From contig VTPC01090583.1 of NCBI GenBank assembly GCA_011009095.1, positions 140,449-204,448 of the forward strand: a stretch of 64,000 nt of DNA. The letters are read 5' to 3'. Under the pieces are notes generated by a model. That model saw only the letters and a program-made list of their open reading frames with translations, was not told the DNA's origin and did no database searches. The stretch is from Ignelater luminosus (Eukaryota > Arthropoda > Insecta > Coleoptera > Elateridae). The position numbers and the translations under genes were made by a program. Numbering within the stretch: position 1 is the first letter of the stretch; each line of letters begins with the position of its first letter. Shown here piece after piece: positions 33,495 through 44,170 of the stretch.

Positions 33495-35583
33495 CTAAAG
33501 TGCGTGCAGCTCTAGGGCCCAGCTTTCCCAGCTTGGAGAGAGGGTTCCCTCCTGTTTTTCAACCGGGCTCAGGACCGGCTTTGTCGGAAGCTCTAAAAAA
33601 ATGAGATAACCTAAAGACTGCCCTATTAAGTATACAATATGTTCAGCGAGGACTGGGACAGCGCAATATCTCGGGGACGAATGCAGATTTTGAAATTCTG
33701 AAAACTTTGTAATAAATGTAAGGTAGGAGCACATATTTTGTGATAAAAAGCTTTTAAATTAAATGCGTCACCGCCTTCTCGAAATATACAAGAATTTTCT
33801 TATCTCTACAGAATACAATCTTTTACATCTTCCTGTTGAATCTATAAGAATTATTTTCCCGAAAAGTAAACCAGATAGGTTGGTAGCAGTTCTAAGGAAA
33901 TTTTTTACAAATATGCTGCAAATTCCAAAAATCGAATAAAAAGTATAGTATTTAGTTTAAAAAAATTTAATTAGACAGCGTTACCTGGCGGTAATGCATT
34001 TAACTTAAAAGCTTTGTATCACAAAATATGTGCCCTTACCTTACATTTACAACAAAGTTTTTAGAATTTTAAAATTTGCATTTGTTCCCAAGATATCGCG
34101 CTGTCCCATTTCTCGCTGAACACACTGCATGCTAAACAAAGAAGGCAAAGTGCTTAGAGATGAAGAAGGTATTATGGAACATTGGAGGGAATACTTCTCG
34201 GAACTTCCCAATGCCGCGACGGACGGTGATGACGTCATTGATGTACAAGCTAGGAATGGAAAGAAGCCCAACGATCCAGGGCAGATTTCTAAAACAGAGC
34301 TTCCTGCTACCTTGAAGAAAATGAAATTGGGCAGAGCAGCGGAGCATGATGCAGTGGCACTAGAAATGCTGAAGTATATAGGGAAAGACGGTGAAAACCT
34401 GCTGCATGTAGTAAATCTCGCCTGAAGAACAGCAAAAATACCTAAGGATTACGAGCTTGCTGTTATAATCCCAATTTTCAAAAAGTAGGCAACCGTAATT
34501 ACCAGAACTACAGGGACATTTTTCTGCTTAGCGTGCCCGGAAAGACCTATTCACGAATATTATCAAAGAGACTGGCCGAGAAAGTGGAACCCGTTCTCGA
34601 AGAAGAACAGGCCAACCCAGGAACCCAAGACGTAATCTTTGCTTTATGACAAATAACAGAAATGTCTTATAGAACTCGCAAAAGCTTTCGACAGGGTCCA
34701 GTAACCAGAACTATGGAGGATATTCCAAAAGAGAGGCATGGAGGAGATCCTCATTACAGAATTCAAAGTTTTTACAAAGGTTGCGAGAACTACTTACGAA
34801 CTGGAAATGTCACCTCAGGAAAATTCCTCACCACTTCGGGCATGAGGCAAGGTAATATAATCAGTACCCGCTTCTTAATCATCCTTATTGACGATGTGAT
34901 AAAGTAGTGCAAAACAACGGTGCATCCGTTCCAGGTGGGAAACTGGCAGTTGAACTCAGTAAAGGGGTCAGTGCTTGCTTATGCGGATGACGTTGTGCTT
35001 CTCGCGCGTTCGGCTAAAACGCTGCAAGCAAACTTAAACATCTGGTTCACAGAATCGCAAAGTAGAGGGCTGCGGATCAATACCTTCAAAACTGATCAGC
35101 CGAGTCAGACCCAGCACAGAATATTCGTGGGAGAAGTCGATCTTAAGCAGGTCAAGGAATTTCAGTAACTTGGAGCTGCACTGAGCGCCAAGGATAGACC
35201 CGACAAGAATTTGAATGCAAGGAAGGTTTATAATTTTCCTCCAGTGCCTTCTTGGGTAAGAGAGAAGTGTCCACCAGGAGTAAAATGGCGGGATACAACT
35301 CTACTTACGTACCGACCCTCACAAGATGCGCTGGTTCGGACATGTTGCCAGAATATAAAACCACAAGATAACCAAGCAGCCTAGCTAGATGCGAGGGAAG
35401 GCTACATAGATGCTGTCGAAAGATGACATGGACAGACTCCTTGGTTCCTGTGTTCTAGAGACGATGCATAGACCCGAAGAACGCCAGGACGGTGGCTCCT
35501 GACAGGCAGTGCTGGCGAAATCTTTGCTCCCCCTCAACACCGCAATGCAGGCGAGGGACGGAATAAGTAAGTAAGTAAGGACG
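33495..35583 (+). mobile_element. LINE nested in the Penelope-like element
   Basis: The insertion starts with a GC-richer leader (33500-33636) that holds ACCGGGCTCAGGACCGGC. After a foldback element the coding part reads LNKEGKVLRDEEGIMEHWRE (34132-34191), KMKLGRAAEHDAVALEMLKY, a decayed VIIPIFKK, ELAKAFDRVQ (about 34673-34702) and a one-frame segment (34920-35168) with VLAYADDVVLLARSA, the catalytic YADD box, and GLRINTFKT. The 3' part is more decayed, and the end near 35565-35580 is a TAAG microsatellite, the kind of short-repeat tail found in RTE-type LINEs. The order of motifs fits an RTE/CR1-type RT. Several stops and shifts make it dead, though the catalytic box is kept. Confidence 0.85.
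33638..34124. mobile_element. Foldback element with 138-bp inverted arms
   Basis: The left arm (33638-33775) and the reverse complement of the right arm (33987-34124) agree over about 138 bp with roughly 20 mismatches by eye, starting TGTTCAGCGAG and ending near ATTACCGCC. The spacer is about 210 bp, AT-rich and non-coding. The length of the arms is more like a foldback transposon than a common MITE. It lies between the leader and the coding part of the nested LINE. Confidence 0.75.
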
Positions 35584-36425
35584 ACATATGTTGTCTCAAT
35601 TCTTTGATCATCTGAACAACCAGCATCCAGATATCAAATTCAGAATAAAAGTTGAGAATAATGGCGTCCTTTGCTTTCTCGATGTTATTGTTATTCATCT
35701 ACCTGATAGCAGCTTTGGTATTTTTGGGTATAGTGAACCTGTACACACCAACATGTATCTTCATGTTGACTCCCATTAACATCCGACTGAAAAGCGATCT
35801 ATAATTAATTCATTTGTTCATCAAGCAATTTCCGTTCCACAATCCAACTACATCCAAAGGAAGTTGAAATATGTCCGGGGTAGTCTTGTAAACAAAGTCT
35901 ACAGCAAAAGAGGTATGAACATAAAACTCTTATTTTGCCTCTCGGAACACAACCGCATCCATCTCCACTGTTTGCTTACCATATGTACATAAGGTGATGG
36001 ATCACATAGAAAATTATAACCAACTTTAGACCCATGAACAAAATCTCACAAATCCTACCTTCTTCTAAAGATGAACACCTAACAGTGTCATCTGAATGAA
36101 TGGTCGCTGGTCGGTTGATTAACACACACTTCACTGAACATAAGCAATGTAGTCACGAGACAAGGTATAAAATACTGTTTGAAGATGGGTTCGTTATTTC
36201 AAGGTCATCTTTCTAATACCATATACCAGAAAGAGTAGAGTATCCACATCTCGCCATTTAAAAAACAGTCTGCGTGACGATTCCTACCACCTTACATTGT
36301 GTATATAAACCTTTACCTTTTCCATTCTTATCAGCAGAGTTTCGCTTCTAGCGTATTTTACACGTCTTTAGTCTCCTGAAGAAGCTTGTTCGGAAAGTGA
36401 ACAACAGTGTACATAATCTTTTAAC
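35584..36425 (+). mobile_element. Penelope-like element, downstream part with GIY-YIG region
   Basis: The element resumes with a forward frame (35588-35779) reading FFDHLNNQHPDIKFRIKVEN, then NGVLCFLDVIV and HTNMYLHVDSH. These match FL-x-HLN-x-IHP-x-IKFT-x-E and PFLDVLV with THT-x-RYLH-x-DSHHHP of Penelope RTs, 3' of the catalytic box. Farther on, around 36120-36240, THFTEHKQCSHETRYKILFE and ISRSSF resemble the C-terminal part of the GIY-YIG endonuclease region. At 36370-36395 a CTCCTGAAGAAG word fits the 3' untranslated region of such elements. The strand and order show it is one copy with the part upstream of the nested LINE. It is broken. Confidence 0.8.
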
Positions 36426-39029
36426 AATGACAAGGTCTAATTTCGAACAACGTCGATTTATTAATGACTCTGCCTGTGAAAGTCTCATAATTGTATTCAG
36501 CAGAATAGAACGTCTCTAGAATGGATGGTGACTGTACAGATCTGTTTCTGTCTGAGCAACAAAAGAAACGAGATTCAGGAGAATCTGCTCAACCATTTTC
36601 GCAATTTTTTGATTTAGTTCCTAATTTGATTAGAAGGTATACAAACTAGAAGCAACAGAACAACTTAAGATGTCGACATTAAACCATGTAAAACAGATAG
36701 ATTGGTATAATTGTGTAAGTCCTGCAGTTAATAATACCAAAGAGAAATTTCTAAGGTTTTGTGATTCGAAAGAGTTTCTTTAGACCGTTTTCAAAACTAT
36801 TTACGCGTGTGTAAGTCGGACGTTCTCTTAACCCACTTTTATTGATCTTCGTGATTACATTGTTTTAACACAAACAGTTATAATTGTTCCCTGTAGTCTT
36901 CTCAGAATTTAATTTCTGGATCTCCATCCATTAGTGCTAATTGTAGACGGTACACACCGACTATTAAAGATAAACTTGGATGTTGATCTCTATAATTATG
37001 TTCTTGGTTGACGGGCTGTTTTTGATATTGATATATCAGATATTTTACAGTTTTGTATGACTCTTGTTTCATAAATTCTATATAAAAATTTTATTGCTCT
37101 ACATACGTTTTATAAGACACTACAGAACTAATATTAACACTCTCGTTGCAGCATATTTTCTAGCTTTCTATAAATAGGTACACAACTTGACGACAAGCAG
37201 TGTATTATCAAGAAATTTGTACAAAAATACTATCAAAGATAGTTCTGCTGTAAACATAAATAGATATCTGTGTTTCAAAGTTTTCAAATGAAAAACAAAC
37301 AACGAATAAACCTAGACTGATGGAAAACAAGAACCTTTCAAACAAGCAACGAATAAGAATGTATTTTCAACTTGTGTACATCACAAAAAATGAAAATAAA
37401 TATTACCATGGTAATTTTTTATACGATATAACAATAGCTTTGAAGAAAAATGAGTAACTTCTCACGCCTCAAGAAATATAAATTTATTTTTCGAAGCCAC
37501 CTGTAAATTACATCAACTTTAAATGTTCGAGGATCTGATGATTAATTTCCTGAAGAGTAAGATTCCAAATATTTACAAAAATACATTATTTACGTAGTAT
37601 ATTCCTTCATTAGAATTTTTATAAGTAGCAAACAAAAGGCATCAGTAAATTATTAAAAGTTATTGCAATACACTTACAAATTGACAAGTAAATTGATTGT
37701 CTTAAGAGTAGCAGCCCATGATTTTAATTATCATCAAACTTAAAAAATAATTACATAAGAAATTAATTATAGACTAGTTAGTAGATAGGAATAGATTCTG
37801 AAAATTAAAGTGGATAGATTACAGTTATTTAAATCAGAATAAGCACAGAGTTTAAAAAGAATATCCAATTAGGACCAATGCAACCTGACCAATAAGATCA
37901 TTTTAATTCTTGCTAATTTAATTTCTAGAGGCTGCTGGAGGTTCTATAGCTCTGATAACTGAACATCAAAAAATAGTTTTGTGAAAGTAAAATTGTATGT
38001 GTTAACATCTGAAGATCAATAGAAAAAAAATGTTTCAAGTGCTTTTATTGTTCCGAAAGATGGAAAACGCTTGTAGGACCAAATGCCAAAACAAGATAAG
38101 TTTAAGTTTTCGCTCTATGGCGTACAGTGGAGTTTGCTGCTCTAATTAATTGAGGTTGTCTGTGTTTTATTTTGTTATGATTAAAAGACAAGTTGGCAGC
38201 ATGATTGCTAGATAACAATAGGAAACAATAATCAGAAGATTTAATTAAAGTCCAGTGTTTGATTGTTCAACGTCGTCCATAAGGCGTTTTTGTTAACTGA
38301 GCTTTTTCGATCTTTGGGCCTAATATTTCCTTATGAGTAAAGATGAACTCTTGACTGTAAAACGTTTTCAATCATTGAAACAAAAGTTACACAACAATTA
38401 GACAATAAAACAGGTGGCACAGTTTAAGAGCTAAGCAGGTTTATTTCGAAACAGCAAAAACCACTTCGTAAGATATTATTAAACACAAAATTGAAAATGC
38501 TGCAACACTGGGTATACTAAGTAGTCTAAATTATTATGTTCCTATAGAAAAACCCTTCAAAACTATTAAAAAATGGTTTTTACTTTTATAAATTGTTATT
38601 TATACCATTACTAATTTAACTAGCAAGGGAAGCTTTCCCACTGAAGGTAAAATGCATTTAATTATGAAAATGTTTGTAATACATTTCCTATTTCCTGTAA
38701 AACATCTATTAAATGCCAAAATGCGTAAGATATTGCATAATTAAATAAAACAAGAAACAAGAAGGATTCTATTAAAATATAAGAGTTTCTTGTCGGGATA
38801 TATATACACCTATACCTCTAGCATAATTTATACCCTGGAAACGTTAGGATGATGATAATAATAATAATATAAGCAGTTTTGGACGCACATGTGTAAAGGA
38901 CAGAAATAATTTTTCCAAAATATACAAAATTAAAAACGCTATCATTCTGTAATTTTTAGTCCTAATTGCGGACCTGCCCACCAATTTATCCAGATTTTTA
39001 AACAGAAAGATTCACAGTACGAATAACTA
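36426..39029. other. 2.6 kb AT-rich stretch with one microsatellite
   Basis: No coding motif is seen. A short (GAT)(AAT)n microsatellite lies at 38848-38870. The remainder is AT-rich and could be intron or intergenic DNA. Confidence 0.45.
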
Positions 39030-39385
39030 GATATGCGAGAGTTAATATTTCGTTGGGAGGGTGGTTGCTTTTTTTCCTGTCCCTCCCTCGGAAAAAGCAA
39101 ACGAGCTAAATGCAGGAATACAAGGTATGCGATTTTGGCTGTGTGTTCTGAGTATTTTGCATTTATACGAGCATTTCTGGCAGAGATGGAGTCCCTCTTC
39201 GTTCGCGGTCGGTGCAGATATGCTAAAGCGCTTAAAGGCCGGCGTCAACGTTGTTATTAACGTAAGGCAAGCTACGATGGTAAAATATCACCTTGCTCGA
39301 CGTTTTTTATGTTTTATGAGCTCTTGCTCTTACATTGCAGGGATGCTCCTTCGCAGTGATAAAAGCTTTCAGCGTCGCTGATGAC
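39030..39385. other. GC-elevated island, open on both strands
   Basis: A forward frame of 106 codons (39061-39381) and a reverse frame of 68 codons (39042-39248) overlap in a stretch clearly richer in G and C than the kilobases around it. No transposon motif is visible. The reverse frame contains a CQKCSYKCKILRTH segment that recalls a zinc finger but lacks the spacing. It stands out as a candidate conserved exon or regulatory element; comparison with related genomes would decide. Confidence 0.3.
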
Positions 39386-40860
39386 AATAGTTATGGTAAT
39401 TATATTGCACATGTAGCTGTATCAACCGACCATCGTTATGTAAATTGCGCAGTTATGCATGTTAATGTATTCAAACGATATGTTTATTAATTTAAAATCC
39501 GACTATTCTCACTTCTCTATGGAATCATCCTATGAAACTATTCTATTTATTATGGGTCACCTTTTAAAAACATCTTTGTTTCTTTAAAGCAAATTTTTAC
39601 TTGAAAATTATACCTTTAAAACTTTCTACAAAGTATATTAGACGCATAGGGACAGTAAGGTGGTAACTTTATAGTTGCCAAATTCAGATGTAATACCTAA
39701 TTGGGTTATTTTAGTGTTTACTACAAACAACTAGCAAGCCATTAGGCACGCACTTGTGTTTTGAGGAATGTTCATTGTACACATACGTAATTCCCAAGTG
39801 TGTCATCATTGAGAACCTCACACATGTTGCCCTTCACTGTTTGCTTGAACAAACAACGCACAAATATAGATCGGTTGGTTTAAATGTAGAATTCTGTGGA
39901 CACTAAAAATCAATTTCTTGAAGACGATCTGATTTTTTAGATTAATGTTTTTCCGATTCTAGATTTGCTAAAAACTTTATTTGTGTCAACTTCTAAGCGA
40001 CAGCAAAAGTTACGATACTCTGTAGATATAGTAACTCGTTCAAGACTTGAATTTTTAATGTGAACTTAAAATTTTTGAAACTGTTCAGAATTTTTAACGA
40101 ACATAAATTGTGTAAGTTCAGGTTTCTCAAAACGTCTAAGGGTTCTAATATTTATTCCCCAAATACCAAATTTGTAATACTTGCACTCTTTATTTCTAAA
40201 CAATGGATGATTTCTCCTCGTTGTGTTTGATAATATTGAATAGATAGAAAAGTGTAAAGCATTTACAGTCAATCTTTCATTTAAACTTCTGGAATGCTTT
40301 TCTGTTCTGAATTTTAGGACAAAGTAATATTTTTAAAGTTTTGAGAATTAATAGATTAATGTAATACCAGTTAGCCTCTCAAAGGTCTCTGTTCATATAA
40401 AAAGCTAAAATATTATGACTGACCTTTTTTGATAAGCAATTGTGATCTAAATTACTGTGCCGATACTCGATGCGATCAAACTCCAGTTGTATGAAACATT
40501 GAGCTGTGAACCATGTCTAGCAACAATTTGTGAAGGTGGCTCAGTTGCCACTAGAAATTCTTAAAAGTCAGAAATTCTGCTACTCTTGCTACTACTGCGA
40601 TTAGCTTTCAACCAACTTGAGGCACTTGCGCATGTTTTTCCAAATAAATCAAACATTTGCCAGTAAGGCATACTAGAGATTGCTGCTTGTTTAGCGTGCA
40701 CGGGATGCCTTTGACACAAAAATCGTGTGGAGAGTGGTACTCGATTTGTGAGGCGTATATATCGCTCTTAAGAATGTTAAAAGTGAACACAGTCCGATTT
40801 CCTGTAGTGAGAAGGTTGATGAAGTTTAAAGCCGTTCCACTGCGAATCCCGATACGCCTT
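39386..40860. other. AT-rich stretch, nothing recognised
   Basis: No motif is seen. The last 200 bp are the likely decayed start of the tandem array that follows. Confidence 0.4.
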
Positions 40861-43560
40861 TGTGCTTAGTCTCCTTAAGAGGGTTAATGAAACCCCATGT
40901 TTACGTATGTCCGCCTTTCTTAAGAAGGCTAATAGAAGACAAATTCGATTGTTGAGCCAGCATAAATAGCCGGTTGAAAAGGTTAATAGATAGGAAAGCT
41001 ATTGAACGGTTGGTCTCAATCCGTCTTCATGATTAATCTTTTTAAGAAGTTTAATAAAGAGCGAAATTCGAATTTGAATTTGCAGGTTGCCCGTTGGATG
41101 ATGGATTCCGATCTGTCTTCATGTTTAGCCGTTTTAAGAAGGTCCTCATGTTTATTACTCTTGAAAAGTTATTGGAAGGAAAAACTTGAGTTTTGGATCA
41201 TAGCAGTTTGCCCATTTCTGGCTAATCTTGGCCTATGTTAATTGTTAGCTCCCTTGAAAACTTTGGAATTACGCACATGGTACACTGGCGGCGAATTCCA
41301 ACCTGTGTTAACATTTGACCCCCTTAAGGAAGTTAATTATCATTCGTGACAAAACCAGACCTGAGCTCAAATTTAGCTCTCCTAAGAAGTGTAGAAAGTG
41401 GTGGAAAATGACTAATTAATGATTGCCTTAGGTAGTCATACTCATTTTTGCTCTAAAAAAGAGCAGCAGTTTAATTCAATTTAACAATTCGATATGAGCA
41501 TCGTTGCGCCACATCTAGTTTCATTTATAAACTAAATGTGTAACACTGCTCTACGAAGTAAAAAGGCCTTAACTCTGAAAATTATAGTTTTGGAACATTG
41601 AGTGAAACGTGTTTGGGTTTTTTGCATTAGAAATTGGTCTGTATCACTTTTTTCAAAGTTTGGGCTTTTGTGCGCATAAATGGATTTCAGTGCAAAGATT
41701 CCAGTGATACCTTAAACTCAGTTTTGTTTATTTTTTAAGTTAGGACCTTTTTAATTTGCAGAAAGAATGAATGGTGCGGCCAATATTTCCATGATTAATT
41801 TGTCGAATTTCTGTGTTTTTATAAATGAAAGGTTGAACTTATGCGTGCTTTCTATAAAAATAAGGAAATAAAAGGTTAATGGAAGAAAAAGGAAAATATC
41901 TTGGGTTACCTTTGTCATTGGATCCCGATCTGTGTCCATATTAGCTCTCTTAAGAAGAATAATACAGAGCAAAATCCGAATTTAGGATTTAGTCCATCGC
42001 AAGTGTCTTGTTTGCGATGGATTCCGACTCGTGTTTCTGTCTAGGCCTTAGGTTAATGAAGGGTGAAATCAGGATCTGTACGGTAGATGCGATAAATGTT
42101 TATGTTTAGCCCCCCTAAAACGGTTAGAGAAGGGTTGAGCTCAGCCTTTTTGTAGTGAATTGGGTTCCTAATGAGTGGTCGCCACATGCAACCACATTTT
42201 TACTGTAAGAAAATTAATAGAAGAGCAGAAGAGCACGGATATGGGCTAAAACACCAAAGAAAGGCTTCGATTTGCAGCGTCGTCACTAGTTTTGCTTTTA
42301 GATCTAAAGTGTAATAGAGCAAACAATCATATCATGTTTAGTCTGTCAAAATTCTGTACCTTTTGTAACCCTAAAGAAATTTAATGGAAGGCGCAGCTGT
42401 TAAATCGCGGCTGACGAAAGGAAAGCCAGACTTTGAGTCACTTCAAGTGCCCCGTTGAATGGCGACACCACTAGTTTTGCTCGTAAACTTAAAAACTAAC
42501 AGTGCAGACAAGTATATCATGTCTAGTCTGTCAAGATTATGCGCTTTCTGTAATCTCGAGAAAGTTAATGGAAGGTAAAGCTGTTAAATGGCGGATGACG
42601 GAAGGAAAGCCTGACTTAGAACAGTTTCAGGTGGTCAGTTGAATGGTGATACCACTAGTTTTGCTCGTAGATTTAGAAACTAATAGTGCAGACAAGTAGA
42701 TCATGTCTAGTCTGTCAAGATTCTGTACCTTCTGTAATCTCAAGAAGGTTAATGGAAGGTGAAGTCGTTAAATGGCGGATGACGAAAGGAAACCCTGACT
42801 TAGAACAGTTTCAGGTGGCCAGTTGAATGGTGGTATTACGGTATTGTTGAGGGAGACCTTGTGCATCTTTATCCTAATAAATTGGAGATTTACAAATAAG
42901 CTGTAGTCGAGGTGTCTGTTTGTTTGGTGTGCAAGAAGACGTTTAAGCAGAAAATGGTAAAGCAAGTCGTGTTAAAATTTGCTTGAAAGTAGGAGGCTGA
43001 TTCGTATTCGCATCTAGCTCTCTTGAGAAGATTAATGAAGGGTGGAGAATGACCTGGAGTCACCGCAGGTGACACGTTGGAGAATAGAGCAGTGGTCTTT
43101 GCGTTTAGGCTTTTTTAGAAGGTTACTGGGAAATGAATCCTGACCTTAACCTCTGTAAGTGGTCCTCTGTGCCCGTGTCAGTGTTTAACTTGCTTAAAAG
43201 GGTTATTGGAGGCTGGAACCCAACTCGTATTGTGCGTGTTACATTAAGTAGGTTGAAGGAGAGAGTCTAGCTGTGTTTGTATTTAGTTCTCTTAGTAATG
43301 TTTAGGAAGAAGAATTATTTAATGCAACGTGGTCAAGATTCTGGCTGAAAACTTGTACCAAGTCGATATTCTGGCGTAGGAAGGACTTAAACATGAGCAA
43401 AACTGCCTAAAAAGGGGCTCCGCTTCGATGAATTACACCACTTCTAGTTTTATTCAGAAATCAAGGGTGTAATAGTGCAAAGAGTAACCTCTTGCTTAAT
43501 TTATCAAAATTCTGTGTCTCTATAAAAAGAAATGTTGAACTAGCAAAAACCTTTTTATCA
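40861..43560 (+). repeat. Degenerate tandem array, 70-110 bp units
   Basis: A unit of variable length recurs across 2.7 kb. Its anchor is CTCTTAAGAAGGTTAATGGA followed by a segment like GAATCNTCGCAGGTGGCCNG, then GTTGGATGATGGATTCCGAT and TCTGTCTTCATGTTTAGC before the next anchor. Anchors are seen near 40881, 40925, 40981, 41049, 41137, 41166, 41258, 41330 and 41388, and again from 41875 to 43200. A second module (CACTAGTTTTGCTC to TCATGTCTAGTCTGTC) occurs at 41515, 42284, 42469, 42653 and 43440. The array is interrupted by diverged stretches. A related array in the same orientation lies at 59830-60790. It carries no coding frame. Confidence 0.8.
42284..42838 (+). repeat. Three tandem copies of a 184-bp higher-order unit
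   Basis: Copies start at 42284, 42469 and 42653 (steps of 185 and 184 bp) with CACTAGTTTTGCT and run to about 42838. Copies two and three are very alike; the first is more diverged. Within each is one anchor (AAGAAGGTTAATGGAAGG in copy three) and one CAGGTG or CAAGTG word near the end. The length is about twice the 84-92 bp basic unit, so a dimeric unit has been amplified more recently than the rest of the array. Confidence 0.88.
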
Positions 43561-43679
43561 GGATAAAGAAAGAAAAACAATTGGTTTAGGCTTATTATAA
43601 TTTTTATATAACTCTGCTTGTTCCAATTAAGTTGACTTACTTTTTTCTTCATCTTCTTCTTTTTGCTCAGAAGTATCTT

Positions 43680-44170
43680 CGAACTATGATTTCTAATTAT
43701 GCGTATCGTGTAACCAGCCTTCTCCACTCTTTCTTTGTCCTACGTTTTCTTTTTCGTCCCACTTGATTTTTTGTATTTTATAATTCTGGGATGATATCTC
43801 GGTTCCATTTTATGTTTTGGCCGTCCAACGTTCTTTTTTTGGCAGTCTTAAAGCAGTCATGCTGCAGTACTGCGTGTCAGACCCTTTTCCATTTTTGTTA
43901 AATTTTTGTAATCTCAATTTCTTCGTCATCCCCTAATACTTCGTAGTTCTTCATTGGTTATTATCTCAGGCCAAGAGATATTACGCGAAGTTCTCAGACA
44001 CTTATTCATAAAGATTTGAAGTTCTTAATAATTGGCTTCTCTTGAAACATTGTTCATTGATGATCAGACTCTTCTAACATACTGAAATCTTGTGCTTCTC
44101 TAATTCTTCGAGTAATGTCACGGTCGCTTTCCCCTTTTTTATTGGTTGCACTTCCACCTAACTAAATTTT
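43680..44170 (-). mobile_element. LINE 3' end fragment
   Basis: On the reverse strand MNKCLRTSRNISWPEIITNE (about 43945-44005) matches INKCLRRIL-x-I-x-WPD-x-ISNEDLW of a widespread LINE family. Before it, TRRIREAQDFSM fits the R-x-RI-x-KAQ-x-x-F helix, and after it come decayed WK-x-L and GRKRKRRTKKEWRR, which fit the final G-x-R-x-RGRPKTTWRR segment. The RT core is missing. The copy borders the tandem array on its 3' side. Confidence 0.7.

Noticed and set aside
31850-36425. LTR retrotransposon reading of the 31.8-36.4 kb reverse transcriptase pieces
   Set aside because: The LPKIHKP and AMGSPLSP motifs and the GIY-YIG-like tail are those of Penelope-like elements, and no LTRs are seen.
39042-39248. 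Zinc-finger gene from a CQKCSYKC segment
   Set aside because: The histidine spacing of a C2H2 finger is missing and no second finger follows.
42284-42838. CRISPR array, because of regular repeats
   Set aside because: The repeats are 184 bp, imperfect and without unique spacers, and the organism is a eukaryote.
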